DNA of 43,053 nucleotides from Muribaculaceae bacterium (GCA_017424575.1 JAFOYQ010000140.1:1-43053), one strand, 5' to 3'. Positions 8,956 to 17,553 are shown, counted from the first letter of the stretch. Notes: a model not told the origin generated them from the sequence alone. Translations and numbers: made by a program.

Positions 8956-9864
8956 TTATTTGAACATATCGTCGTAAGAGGTACGAATGTATTTGTTGGT
9001 TGCAAACAGCGCTGCTGTAGCACAAAGAATGATGCCGAGAACAGCGAGTGTGCCAAATACGTATGCTGCTTCAATCCATGTAATAGTTTGACTGAAAGAG
9101 TATTCAATCGTGTGTAAGTAATAAAGTATTCCACCTAATATTAAGGTTGCAATGATTGAAGCAATAAAACCATGAATAACATTGTTGAGCACAAACGGAC
9201 GACGAATAAAGCCGTTTGTAGCCCCCACGAGTCGCATGGTGTGAATAATAAATCGTTTAGAATAAATTGCGAGTCGCACCGAGTTGTTGATAAGGACAAA
9301 TGAGATTAGTATCAATGCAAAAGCCACAGCCATAAGGGCAATAATAACATTGTTGATACCTGTATTAATATCATCGACCATTGTTGTATTGGTAATAATA
9401 TTCTCTATGCCAGGTATATCAATTAATGATGCCTTGATGCTTTCAATGCTGTCGCTATTGGCATATTGTGAGGTTACATTTATTTCAAATTCGGGTTGAT
9501 ATGGATTGATATCGGCCATCATGTTGAGAATATCTTCGCCCATGCGTTCAGATTCTTGTTGCAAAACTTCTTCGGCTGAGATAAATTGCTGAGTTGCTAC
9601 ATAAGGTTCTTTTCCCCATTTTTGCTTGAGCGCATTAAGATTGGCAGGAGAAATATCGTCGTCAAGCACTACTACAAATCCAATGTTCTCTTTTATGTTG
9701 GTAGTAACATTGTTTGCTACTAATCCTAAAAAAGCAACAATTCCTAACACTAATAACACAAGAGCCACACTTATGGTAGATGTGATTTGTGCACTAAATG
9801 TAGAAATTGCCGATTTATGATGTTTACCCATACTAAATAAATGTTTCAAGGCATAAAGCCCCAT
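8956..9864 (-). CDS. ftsX: Cell division protein FtsX
   Basis: Permease-like partner of the ATPase FtsE; the FtsEX complex controls peptidoglycan hydrolases at the septum. The 302 residues have an N-terminal membrane segment (about 30-53), an extracytoplasmic domain (about 54-165) and three C-terminal segments, the FtsX topology. RLVGATNGFIRRPFVLNNVIHG is the conserved loop of the FtsX permease domain. ftsE is not in this window. This is the first gene of the minus-strand run and has a good promoter at 9881-9911. Confidence 0.93.
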   Translation of the reverse strand: MGLYALKHLFSMGKHHKSAISTFSAQITSTISVALVLLVLGIVAFLGLVANNVTTNIKENIGFVVVLDDDISPANLNALKQKWGKEPYVATQQFISAEEVLQQESERMGEDILNMMADINPYQPEFEINVTSQYANSDSIESIKASLIDIPGIENIITNTTMVDDINTGINNVIIALMAVAFALILISFVLINNSVRLAIYSKRFIIHTMRLVGATNGFIRRPFVLNNVIHGFIASIIATLILGGILYYLHTIEYSFSQTITWIEAAYVFGTLAVLGIILCATAALFATNKYIRTSYDDMFK

Positions 9865-9880
9865 TATCCTTAATAAACTG

Positions 9881-9911
9881 CAAATTTAATACATTAAAGA
9901 GCCTTTGTCAA
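9881..9911 (-). promoter_or_regulatory. Promoter of the ftsX run
   Basis: On the minus strand TTG (plus 9909-9911) is followed after 20 bases by TAAATTTG (plus 9881-9888), a full match to the Bacteroidota -33/-7 arrangement. The ftsX ATG begins 17 bases beyond the -7 element. Confidence 0.7.
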
Positions 9912-9920
9912 GAGTTTTGC

Positions 9921-9951
9921 TTGTAAAAATGATGAAAAAAGCGTAACTTTG
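9921..9951 (+). promoter_or_regulatory. Promoter of the His-rich uptake pair
   Basis: TTG (9921-9923), 20 bases, then TAACTTTG (9944-9951), matching the Bacteroidota -33/-7 consensus and spacing. It is divergent from the ftsX promoter only ~10 bases away, and the GTG start at 9983 lies about 30 bases downstream. Confidence 0.7.
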
Positions 9952-9982
9952 TGCCCGATTATTTAGAAACGATATAAATAAG

Positions 9983-10324
9983 GTGAGTAAAAATCAACAT
10001 AAATCGCTCGTGGCAATACTTTTATTGGTATTGTTGATGAGTTATAAGGCGGGTGTTACAATGTTTGTGCACACTCACAATGTTGATGGCGCAATGGTGG
10101 CGCACTCTCACCCATTTACCAATGCTAATCACTCTCACTCTGCATCACAAATTGTTGTCATCGGGCAGCTGTCGTCGTTTAGCGGCATTGAGCATAAATC
10201 CTATGAGGAGATAAATGTTCATCACTGCAGTGTTGAGAAGATAGAAATTTTCAACCAAGACTTATATGTAATTAACGCAACATGGGCAACTACCTCATTG
10301 CGCGCACCCCCTGCATATTGTTAA
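9983..10324 (+). CDS. Small His-rich exported or membrane-anchored protein
   Basis: 113-residue protein, family not recognised with certainty. Residues 8-27 are hydrophobic (signal peptide or anchor). The exported part has HTH (30-32), HSH (41-43) and HSH (50-52), then HH at 80-81 followed by Cys82, so it probably binds a transition metal or haem-like ligand. The GTG start is chosen because no ATG lies upstream in frame and the promoter is at 9921-9951. It is 61 bases upstream of a TonB receptor that also begins with a His-rich segment, so the two probably work together in metal or metal-complex uptake. Confidence 0.65.
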   Translation: MSKNQHKSLVAILLLVLLMSYKAGVTMFVHTHNVDGAMVAHSHPFTNANHSHSASQIVVIGQLSSFSGIEHKSYEEINVHHCSVEKIEIFNQDLYVINATWATTSLRAPPAYC

Positions 10325-10385
10325 AATCGACAACCAACTAAACAGTCAAAAAGATTTTAACAACCAATAATTACATTTACTCTCA

Positions 10386-12794
10386 ATGAAAAAAATAATT
10401 ATGGTGTGTGTATCTATGATGATAGGTGCATATATCACTATGGGTGCTGTGGCTCAAAGTCGCAAACCCGAACACTCTCATAACCATGCACATCCACATT
10501 GTCATGGTGCTGCAATTAATGTTGATAAATTTAAGAAAAATGCAATCTCGGGCCATGTGTTTGAATATGGCTCACACGACGCTATTCCATTTGCAACGAT
10601 ATTTGTTGTGGAAACTGCCGATGGTGTAATGGCTGGCGATGGTGGTGAGTTTTTTATTGAAAACCTCAACGATGGTACATATACATTGCGTGTTCAGTGT
10701 ATGGGATATGCCAACAAAGAGGTGAAAATAGAGGTGAAGGACCACGAATTGGAACATATTGATATTGAACTCGATGCAAGTAGCGTTCAACTCGATGATG
10801 TAGTAGTGTCGGCATCACGCAATGCAGTGCGTCGTTGTGAAGCGCCTGTAGTGGTTAATATTCTCAATCAACAATTATTTGAGCGCACCAATTCTACCGA
10901 CTTAGCACAATCACTTAACTATCAATCGGGACTTCGTGTTGAAAATAGTTGTCAAAACTGTGCGTTCCCTCAAGTGCGCATCAATGGGCTTGAAGATCCA
11001 TATTCACAAGTATTGATTAATAGCCGCCCAGTAGTCAGCGCCCTATCGGGGGTATATGCCCTTGAACAGTTGCCTGTAAATATGATTGACCGCATCGAGG
11101 TGGTGCGTGGAGGTGGTTCGGCTCTCTTTGGCGCAAATGCAGTGGGTGGAACAATTAATATTATCACAAAAGACCCCATTAATAACTCATTTAGTGTGGG
11201 TACAACAATCTCGAATATGAACGGTGATGCTTGGGAAGAGGTGGTTAATGCCAATGCTTCGCTTGTGTCGGAAGATAATAAATATGGTATCGCTCTTTAC
11301 GAAACATATCGCAATCGCAATCCGTATGATGCCAATGGCGATGACTTTTCAGAGGTGGGGTTGTTAAATCTTAATTCTTTTGGTTTCAATGCTTACTATC
11401 GACCATCAATGTTTAGCCGTTTGAGTCTTGAATATCATACAACTAACGAATATCGCCGTGGAGGGAATAAGTTTGACCTCGAACCATTTCAATCAGATAT
11501 TACAGAGCAAACACGTCACTCAATAAATAGTGGTGGATTATGTTATGAACAATCGTGGAACGAGTATAAGCATCGCATGTCGCTATACACTTCTCTTCAA
11601 GATATTGACCGAAATAGTTATTATGGCGCGCAACAAAATCCTAATGCGTATGGCAAAACCGATGACTTGACATGGGTAGTGGGGGGTATGTATGTTCTCA
11701 ACTACGATAAAGTGTTGATTTCGCCTGCAACATTCACTGCCGGGCTTGAATATCAGAGCAATTCAATGCATGATGTAATGGTGGGTTATGATCGTGATAT
11801 GACTCAAGACGTAAGGATTTTTGGAGCATTTGTACAAAACGAGTGGAAGATGAATCACTTCACATTGCTCGCTGGTTTGCGACTTGATAACCACAATCTT
11901 ATTGAAAATCCTATCTTGAGCCCTCGTGTCAACCTTATGTATAAGGCAAATGACAAGTTTCAAGCTCGTGTGACATGGTCAACAGGTTTCCGTGCTCCGC
12001 AAGCCTATGACGAAGACCTACATATTACAGCAGTAGGTGGCGAGGGTACCTTGATTGAACTCGCTGATGGATTACGCCCTGAACGCTCAAATTCATTCAG
12101 TGGTTCGGTCGATTGGGTATGCAATATTGGCCACTGGCAAGCCAATTTACTTGTTGAGGGATTTTATACCACGCTCGATGATGTGTTTGTGCTTGAAGAG
12201 GACTCGTTGCGATCAAATGTAAAGATTCGTCGCAATGGTAGTGGCGCTCATGTATATGGTGCAAATGTCGATTTCAAAATTGCGCATGGAAAGGATATTG
12301 CATTGCAACTTGGTGCTACTTGGCAACAAAGTCGCTATAAAGAGGCTGAACAATGGAGTGAAGACCCCAATGTTGCTCCAACTAAAAATATGATGCGTAC
12401 CCCCGACCTCTATGGCTATTTCACATTGAGTGGTTCGCCATTCCGCAACTTTGACTGGGCATTGTCGGGTGTATATACTGGTCGCATGTATGTGCCTCAT
12501 TATGCTCCTGGAGAGGTGTTGGCCGATGACCCATATTATGCTGAATATCTTGCAAACAACTATATAAAGCAAGATGAGCTTGTGCACACCCCCGATTTCT
12601 TTGATTTCAATGTGAAATTAAATTACACAATTCCATTAGGTAGCAACTTGAGTATGCAAGTGAATGCTGGTGTTAAAAATATTTTTAATGCATTCCAAAA
12701 AGACTTAGATACTGGCACATTCCGTGACTCAGGTTATTTCTATGGTCCTACTGCGCCACGCACCTACTTCGCTGGGGTGAAATTCTCGATGTAA
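10386..12794 (+). CDS. TonB-dependent receptor with His-rich N-terminus
   Basis: Outer-membrane active transporter of 802 residues. The signal peptide ends about residue 24. Residues 30-40 carry six alternating histidines (EHSHNHAHPHCH), followed by a carboxypeptidase regulatory-like domain (about 53-130), a plug domain (about 140-250; VRINGLEDPYSQVLINSRPV, EVVRGGGSALFGANAVGG) and a 22-strand-type barrel ending in GVKFSM. NSCQNCAFPQVRINGL is typical of a Bacteroidota receptor group related to haem- and metal-associated receptors. The substrate is inferred only: the His-rich tail suggests zinc, another divalent metal, or haem. It is co-transcribed with the preceding small His-rich gene. Confidence 0.88.
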   Translation: MKKIIMVCVSMMIGAYITMGAVAQSRKPEHSHNHAHPHCHGAAINVDKFKKNAISGHVFEYGSHDAIPFATIFVVETADGVMAGDGGEFFIENLNDGTYTLRVQCMGYANKEVKIEVKDHELEHIDIELDASSVQLDDVVVSASRNAVRRCEAPVVVNILNQQLFERTNSTDLAQSLNYQSGLRVENSCQNCAFPQVRINGLEDPYSQVLINSRPVVSALSGVYALEQLPVNMIDRIEVVRGGGSALFGANAVGGTINIITKDPINNSFSVGTTISNMNGDAWEEVVNANASLVSEDNKYGIALYETYRNRNPYDANGDDFSEVGLLNLNSFGFNAYYRPSMFSRLSLEYHTTNEYRRGGNKFDLEPFQSDITEQTRHSINSGGLCYEQSWNEYKHRMSLYTSLQDIDRNSYYGAQQNPNAYGKTDDLTWVVGGMYVLNYDKVLISPATFTAGLEYQSNSMHDVMVGYDRDMTQDVRIFGAFVQNEWKMNHFTLLAGLRLDNHNLIENPILSPRVNLMYKANDKFQARVTWSTGFRAPQAYDEDLHITAVGGEGTLIELADGLRPERSNSFSGSVDWVCNIGHWQANLLVEGFYTTLDDVFVLEEDSLRSNVKIRRNGSGAHVYGANVDFKIAHGKDIALQLGATWQQSRYKEAEQWSEDPNVAPTKNMMRTPDLYGYFTLSGSPFRNFDWALSGVYTGRMYVPHYAPGEVLADDPYYAEYLANNYIKQDELVHTPDFFDFNVKLNYTIPLGSNLSMQVNAGVKNIFNAFQKDLDTGTFRDSGYFYGPTAPRTYFAGVKFSM

Positions 12795-12825
12795 GAATAA
12801 AAAATTTAGATTTATACGAATTACC

Positions 12826-12864
12826 GATAGGGAAATGCTTCATTACGGGGTATTTCCCTATTTT
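12826..12864 (+). terminator. Terminator after the TonB receptor
   Basis: TAGGGAAAT (12828-12836) pairs with ATTTCCCTA (12852-12860) and is followed by TTTT. Adjacent G-T and C-G pairs can lengthen the stem to about 11 bp. Confidence 0.75.
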
Positions 12865-12905
12865 GTTGCTATTTTGTGTTAATTTTTTAGATGTATAATT
12901 TGTTG

Positions 12906-12931
12906 AATATCAATAAATTACCCCCCCCATT
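12906..12931 (+). repeat. Poly-C upstream element, copy 1 (8 C)
   Basis: The motif ATCAATAAATTA followed by eight C lies ~110 bases before the first barrel gene. It recurs at 14115-14136 with nine C before the second barrel gene. The C-run sits just upstream of the promoter (TTG at 12950-12952, 21-base gap, TAACTTTG at 12974-12981). Homopolymer runs at such positions can change length by slippage. Confidence 0.6.
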
Positions 12932-12949
12932 AAATTACCCTTGATAATA

Positions 12950-12981
12950 TTGTTTTTTTAGAAAAAGTTTTGTTAACTTTG
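12950..12981 (+). promoter_or_regulatory. Promoter of first small barrel gene
   Basis: TTG (12950-12952), 21 bases, TAACTTTG (12974-12981). The ATG at 13037 leaves a leader of about 50 bases. Confidence 0.6.
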
Positions 12982-13036
12982 CGATAAATAACCTCTTAAG
13001 AGGAGCAGATTTTGAAAATATTAAAATTAACAAGTT

Positions 13037-13597
13037 ATGAAAAAGGTAATTATTGCATTGACATTGATTTTAGGTTTGTCGTTTGGTGCATTTGCTCAAG
13101 ATTATAGCCTAAAACCTGGATATAAAGGATTCTTTGAAGCAGGATTTATTTATAGTGGTTCGGAGTTGGAATTTCACACAACCCAAAAATATGGAAAGTT
13201 TGGAATGAGTCGTGTCGAGTTGACAACATCACATGGTATTCAACTCAATCCATATCTCTTTTTAGGAGGGGGTGTCTCACTCGATTGCTACACCGAAAGT
13301 TTGTATTTTGCCGCTCCATTATTTGTAAACGCCCGAGTAACACCATTGGTCGGTAATATTACTCCATTTGTTGATGTAAAAGGTGGATATAGTTTGGGAT
13401 ATTTCCAAGGTCCATATTTATCAGCACATATTGGATGTCGATTTGGAATTACAAGAAGCGTAGGAATAAATGTCGGGGTGGGATATACATACATAACCGT
13501 ACCTAAACGCAAATATGTTTATGACCCATTAGGATATTACAAGGGGGTAATGATGGACGCTAATGGATTTGGTATTAATGTAGGCTTCGATTTTTAA
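13037..13597 (+). CDS. Small outer-membrane beta-barrel protein, copy 1
   Basis: 186 residues with a clear signal peptide (cleavage after FAQ, about residue 21), then an OmpA/OmpX-like small barrel of alternating strands ending in GFGINVGFDF with a terminal Phe. No periplasmic domain follows, so it is a bare barrel. It is roughly half identical to the product of 14241-14795 over the whole length: MKKVI, YKGF, VSLDCYT, RVTPLV, ITPF.DVKGGY and IGCRFG are shared, and differences concentrate in likely surface loops. Its function is unknown. It has its own promoter and terminator. Confidence 0.8.
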   Translation: MKKVIIALTLILGLSFGAFAQDYSLKPGYKGFFEAGFIYSGSELEFHTTQKYGKFGMSRVELTTSHGIQLNPYLFLGGGVSLDCYTESLYFAAPLFVNARVTPLVGNITPFVDVKGGYSLGYFQGPYLSAHIGCRFGITRSVGINVGVGYTYITVPKRKYVYDPLGYYKGVMMDANGFGINVGFDF

Positions 13598-13620
13598 GAG
13601 GAACACAGACTATATAGCAT

Positions 13621-13652
13621 AAAGCAGTGGGCGAACATTCGTTCACTGCTTT
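13621..13652. terminator. Terminator after barrel copy 1
   Basis: AAAGCAGTG (13621-13629) pairs with CACTGCTTT (13644-13652), with an inner GAAC/GTTC pair in the loop, followed by TGTTGTTTTT. It lies between the barrel gene and the convergent HigA gene. The hairpin after barrel copy 2 has the same core. Confidence 0.7.
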
Positions 13653-13659
13653 GTTGTTT

Positions 13660-13980
13660 TTATGAGTGAAATGGGGTAGTGCCTATATATTTGACTTTGT
13701 CAATTTGTTGCGACAATTGGGAGTTGTGGCGCGCTTGATATAGATTGTATTTCAGTTGGATACGCATGAGAATGTCGGCACGTAGTCCTAATGCCGCCTC
13801 AACCAATAAGGCTGTGCTTGTGGTAAGTGGGCGATGCGCGTTAAGAAGCTCGTTCAATGCTGAATACGACATGCCAAGTTCTTTGGCCAAACTACGTTGT
13901 GAGATTTTGTTATAACCTATTTCATCTTTTATAACCTCACCAGGGTGAATAGGTGCTGCCGAGAAATCAAATTGTACCAT
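13660..13980 (-). CDS. higA: HigA-type XRE-family antitoxin-like regulator, solitary
   Basis: 106-residue DNA-binding protein with the HigA signature: IHPGEVIKDEI (about 10-20), then an XRE helix-turn-helix (ISQRSLAKELGMSYSALNELLNAHRPLT, about 27-54). In HigBA modules the toxin HigB (about 90-100 residues) normally lies just upstream in the same direction. Here the 260 bases upstream (13981-14240) hold no such gene, so the antitoxin appears orphaned. It sits in opposite orientation between the two duplicated barrel genes. It could be a surviving remnant or a regulator of its neighbours. Confidence 0.82.
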   Translation of the reverse strand: MVQFDFSAAPIHPGEVIKDEIGYNKISQRSLAKELGMSYSALNELLNAHRPLTTSTALLVEAALGLRADILMRIQLKYNLYQARHNSQLSQQIDKVKYIGTTPFHS

Positions 13981-14114
13981 AATTAAAAGTTTTGGAATGG
14001 GAAGAAGTACTTAACTGGTAATAAAACATAATTCACACACAAAAAGTTCAAAGGCAAAATATACGCCTATCGAATTTGTTTTTTTGCAAAATGACATATT
14101 ATAAACTATTGTAT

Positions 14115-14136
14115 ATCAATAAATTACCCCCCCCCA
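14115..14136 (+). repeat. Poly-C upstream element, copy 2 (9 C)
   Basis: Second copy of ATCAATAAATTA plus a C-run, here nine C (14127-14135), about 105 bases before barrel copy 2. A near-match -7 box (CACCTTTG, 14171-14178) follows. The rest of 13981-14240 shows no gene. Confidence 0.6.
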
Positions 14137-14240
14137 ATAAAATAACGCTATTTTTATTTGTATTTTATGAAAAGAATTTGCACCTTTGCAAAAACAAACT
14201 CTTGCAACATATAGATTTATAACAATTAAATTTAATAGAT

Positions 14241-14795
14241 ATGAAAAAGGTGATAGTTGCGTTAGCATTAATGCTCGGTGTCTCATTAAGCACATTTGCG
14301 CAAGATTATAGTGTGAAGCGAGGATATAAAGGCTTTATTGATTTTGGATATGCACAAAACATTGGCTTGAATGGAGTTGCAAATGAGATAAGTGGATATG
14401 ATTCAAACAAAATTTATTGGTCAACATCTCATGGTTATCAATTTAATCCATACGTCTTTGTTGGTGCTGGTGTTTCGCTTGATTGTTACACAGCAAAAAC
14501 CTGGTGTACTATACCAATTTTTGCTAATGTAAGAGTAACTCCATTGGTAAGTAAGATTACTCCATTTATTGATGTTAAAGGTGGTTATAATTTTGTAGGA
14601 TATATGAAAGGTGTATATTTTGCCCCTAGCATTGGCTGTCGATTTGGATTAACACGAAAAGTGGGATTAAATGTGGGACTAGGCTATGTTTTGCAACAAA
14701 ATTATGCCAACCATTATCAATGGGATCCACTTAATAAAGTTGAAGACCAAACATTTAATCATGGTTTAAGTTTCCATTTCGGTTTTGACTTCTAA
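14241..14795 (+). CDS. Small outer-membrane beta-barrel protein, copy 2
   Basis: 184-residue paralogue of the barrel at 13037-13597: signal peptide ending at FAQ (about residue 21), YKGFIDFGY, VSLDCYT, ARVTPLV-like VRVTPLV, ITPFIDVKGGYNF, SIGCRFGL, and a terminal Phe in HFGFDF. The stretches between these blocks (residues ~36-60 and ~148-172) are unrelated in the two copies, as expected of exposed loops. The upstream poly-C element and the downstream hairpin are duplicated too, so the whole cassette was copied. Confidence 0.8.
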   Translation: MKKVIVALALMLGVSLSTFAQDYSVKRGYKGFIDFGYAQNIGLNGVANEISGYDSNKIYWSTSHGYQFNPYVFVGAGVSLDCYTAKTWCTIPIFANVRVTPLVSKITPFIDVKGGYNFVGYMKGVYFAPSIGCRFGLTRKVGLNVGLGYVLQQNYANHYQWDPLNKVEDQTFNHGLSFHFGFDF

Positions 14796-14817
14796 AACAA
14801 AATTACATAACGAATCG

Positions 14818-14848
14818 AGCAGTGGGCAATGGTGTTCACTGCTTTTTG
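14818..14848 (+). terminator. Terminator after barrel copy 2
   Basis: AGCAGTG (14818-14824) pairs with CACTGCT (14837-14843), followed by TTTTTGTTT. It shares the GCAGTG/CACTGC core with the terminator of copy 1. Confidence 0.7.
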
Positions 14849-14851
14849 TTT

Positions 14852-16027
14852 CTATCTCAATTTGTTGCGATTGAAATGGGAGGCGATGTGGCTATAGAAA
14901 GCGATTGTGCCTATAATGCACACTGCGACGGCGAGAATATAGGCGTCGTGATATGATAATCTTTCGGCGATTGCTCCACCTACGAGTACGCCTATTCCTA
15001 ACCCTAAATCCCATGAGGTGAGGTAGGTGGAATTAGCTGTACCACGGCGATTGTTGTGGGCGAGGTTGACAAAAACGGCTTGAAATGAGGGGCACATTGC
15101 GCCATATCCTATGCCAAGCACTACTGCCGAGAGGTAAAATCCTGTGATGTCGCGCCAAAACGTGAAAAGAGCAAACCCTATGACTGTAACAATCATTCCC
15201 ACGCCAATGTTGAGCGTGAGTTGTCCTCGTTTTACCCATTGTGCCGAAATGATGCGCGACACGATAAGTCCAGTAGCGAGTATTGTGAAGAATAATCCAC
15301 TACCACCGTCAAGGCCGATTTCCTCCTTGCCATAGATGGCGAGATAAGTTGATAGAATGCCATACGAAAACGAGAAAAAGATGACCATCAAGCATTCGGG
15401 CGTAGCGTTAGTGAGAATAAAACGGTCGAGCGAAATAGGTTGCTTAATCTTAATTTGTTCTTTTATTGGGGCTTTTACCAATGTGTTGCATATCAGCCCA
15501 ATACAAGCAGTGCTTAGCGCAATGGTAAATATAATGTTGGCATCAATGTTGTGGTCGTAGAGATACATTGATATCGACGGACCAATTGCCATTGCTAAAT
15601 TATTACTAACACCATAATATCCAATGCCTTCATTGCGACGCGATGAGGGTAGAACATCAATGGCCATTGTGCTATTAGCAACGGTTACAGCGCCAAATGC
15701 AAATCCGTGAAGACTGCGAATAATGGCGAATAGCAATACCGTGCCAGCTACGATATATCCAGCAAAGAATACAAAAAATAGAAAATAGCATATCAATAGC
15801 ACCTTTTTGCGGGGAAAACTATCAACTATAAATCCTCCAAAGGGGCGAATGAGCAGTGCTGTGATGGTATAGCCCGATAGAATGATGCCAATCAACTGTC
15901 GGTCGGCACTAAAAGTGTCGCGCAAGTAGAGAGGCAACATTGGTAGCAAGAGATAGAATGCAAAGAACAACAAAAAGTTGGCCATGCACACTGCTATGTA
16001 ATTTCTATTCCATAGCTTTTCTTTCAT
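14852..16027 (-). CDS. MFS transporter
   Basis: 391-residue major facilitator superfamily protein with about 12 hydrophobic segments. The motif A-like loop GGFIVDSFPRKKVLL lies after the second segment, and the proline/glycine-rich GIGYGAMCPSFQAVFVN is in the second half. Its type (drug or metabolite exporter) cannot be told from sequence. It follows miaB, but the strong hairpin at 16062-16093 separates them, so it is either separately transcribed or read through at low level. Confidence 0.88.
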   Translation of the reverse strand: MKEKLWNRNYIAVCMANFLLFFAFYLLLPMLPLYLRDTFSADRQLIGIILSGYTITALLIRPFGGFIVDSFPRKKVLLICYFLFFVFFAGYIVAGTVLLFAIIRSLHGFAFGAVTVANSTMAIDVLPSSRRNEGIGYYGVSNNLAMAIGPSISMYLYDHNIDANIIFTIALSTACIGLICNTLVKAPIKEQIKIKQPISLDRFILTNATPECLMVIFFSFSYGILSTYLAIYGKEEIGLDGGSGLFFTILATGLIVSRIISAQWVKRGQLTLNIGVGMIVTVIGFALFTFWRDITGFYLSAVVLGIGYGAMCPSFQAVFVNLAHNNRRGTANSTYLTSWDLGLGIGVLVGGAIAERLSYHDAYILAVAVCIIGTIAFYSHIASHFNRNKLR

Positions 16028-16061
16028 GACTAATATGTGTGAATGTATTTATAGAGATAAA

Positions 16062-16093
16062 TTATTAAGGCACGATACTCCGTGCCTTAATAA
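16062..16093 (-). terminator. Terminator after miaB
   Basis: Perfect 13-bp inverted repeat, TTATTAAGGCACG (16062-16074) and CGTGCCTTAATAA (16081-16093), with a 6-base loop, just past the miaB stop. Confidence 0.7.
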
Positions 16094-16102
16094 TCTTTAA
16101 TT

Positions 16103-17461
16103 TTAGACTAACTCGCAGATGAGTGTTGCAGATGAAACTTCAAGCACACGCACATTCACGATGTCGCCTACTCGATAGTTGCCACGTGGGAATACACAAG
16201 TTTTGTTTTGTTGAGTGCGACCCACAAATTGCTCTTTGCTACGTTTTGAAACACCCTCTACAAGCACGTCAAAAGTTTTGCCAATATCTTTGCGATTTGA
16301 TTCTAAAGATAGTTCGTTTTGAAGAGCAATCATGCGATTAAGACGGTCGATTTTTACATCTTCAGCAATATTGTCGGGCATGTGTTTTGACGCCATAGTG
16401 CCAGGGCGTTCAGAGTATTTGAACATAAACGACGCATCAAAGCCAACTTCGCGCATGAGGTCGAGTGTGAGTTGGAAATCCTCTTCGCTTTCATCATAAA
16501 ACCCTGTGAACATATCGGTAGAGATGCCACAATCGGGAATTGCGCGACGAATAGCGGCTATGCGGTCGAGATACCATTCGCGAGTGTAACGGCGATTCAT
16601 GTTCTTCAACACCGAGTTGCTGCCCGATTGCACTGGAAGATGAATGTGGTTGCACACATTGGGATATTTTGCGATTGTAGCGATGATTTCGTCGCTCATA
16701 TCCTTGGGGTGTGAGGTGGTGAAACGTACTCGCATATCAGGAGCAGCCTCTGCTACCATTGCTAAAAGTGAAGCAAAGTTGGTAGTGTTACCTTCGGCAT
16801 CTTTGTAGTTATAGCTATTTACATTTTGACCGAGGAGAGTAACCTCTTTGAACCCTTTTGCTTGGAGGTCGGCAAGCTCGTTGAGAATACTTTGCGCCTC
16901 GCGACTGCGTTCACGACCACGAGTGTAAGGCACAATGCAATATGAGCAGAAGTTGTTGCATCCACGCATAATGCTGATAAAGCCACTGATGCGATTGCCA
17001 CCAATGCGTGAAGGAATCACGTCGCGATATGTTTCGGTAGTGCTTAATTCAACATTGATAGCCTTCTCTCCAGCCTCAACCGATGCAAAAAGGTTGGGGA
17101 GGTCGAGATATGAGTCGGGCCCAGCAACGAGGTCAACACCATGGTCGTTGATGAGAGTGTCTTTTACACGCTCGGCCATGCATCCTATTACGCCCACAAT
17201 AATTTTGCGACCTTTGCGACGCAAAGATGCGAGGAATTGCAATCGAGATACGATTTTTTGCTCAGCATTATCGCGTATTGAGCAGGTATTTAGTAGGATA
17301 GCGTCGGCATTCTCAATGTTGTCGGTCATGGCATATCCTGCCATTTTCATGATTGAAGCTACCACTTCGCTATCAGCAACATTCATTTGGCAACCGTATG
17401 TCTCGATAAAAAGATGACGGTCGTTAATAGAATTGTTTATTTCTTTCTTGTTTTCAGTCAT
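16103..17461 (-). CDS. miaB: tRNA-2-methylthio-N6-dimethylallyladenosine synthase MiaB
   Basis: Radical-SAM methylthiotransferase acting on i6A37 of tRNAs. In order: N-terminal UPF0004 domain with ETYGCQMN and further cluster cysteines (LLNTCSIRDNA, GVIGCMAER), the radical-SAM CxxxCxxC in RGCNNFCSYC, TLLGQNVNSY, IHLPVQSGS, ISTDMFTGF, and a C-terminal TRAM domain (about 385-450). The 452-residue length is normal. Upstream (minus strand) there is no clear TAnnTTTG box; the divergent gene's promoter lies in the same gap. Confidence 0.97.
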   Translation of the reverse strand: MTENKKEINNSINDRHLFIETYGCQMNVADSEVVASIMKMAGYAMTDNIENADAILLNTCSIRDNAEQKIVSRLQFLASLRRKGRKIIVGVIGCMAERVKDTLINDHGVDLVAGPDSYLDLPNLFASVEAGEKAINVELSTTETYRDVIPSRIGGNRISGFISIMRGCNNFCSYCIVPYTRGRERSREAQSILNELADLQAKGFKEVTLLGQNVNSYNYKDAEGNTTNFASLLAMVAEAAPDMRVRFTTSHPKDMSDEIIATIAKYPNVCNHIHLPVQSGSNSVLKNMNRRYTREWYLDRIAAIRRAIPDCGISTDMFTGFYDESEEDFQLTLDLMREVGFDASFMFKYSERPGTMASKHMPDNIAEDVKIDRLNRMIALQNELSLESNRKDIGKTFDVLVEGVSKRSKEQFVGRTQQNKTCVFPRGNYRVGDIVNVRVLEVSSATLICELV

Positions 17462-17523
17462 AATATAAAAGTCAAATCAATGAAAATTATTAACCTCACA
17501 GCGAAAAGAAAGCTTGAAAAACT

Positions 17524-17553
17524 TTGTATTTGATGCGAGAATTTATAAATTTG
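17524..17553 (+). promoter_or_regulatory. Promoter of the 17572 gene and CoA-transferase
   Basis: TTG (17524-17526), 19 bases, TAAATTTG (17546-17553): full -33/-7 match. Because these boxes overlap the earliest open frame, starts at 17524 or 17533 would precede transcription, which favours the GTG at 17572. Confidence 0.6.

Noticed and set aside
16935..17417. A 160-codon plus-strand open frame
   Set aside because: Antisense to miaB, whose motifs are complete; a shadow frame.
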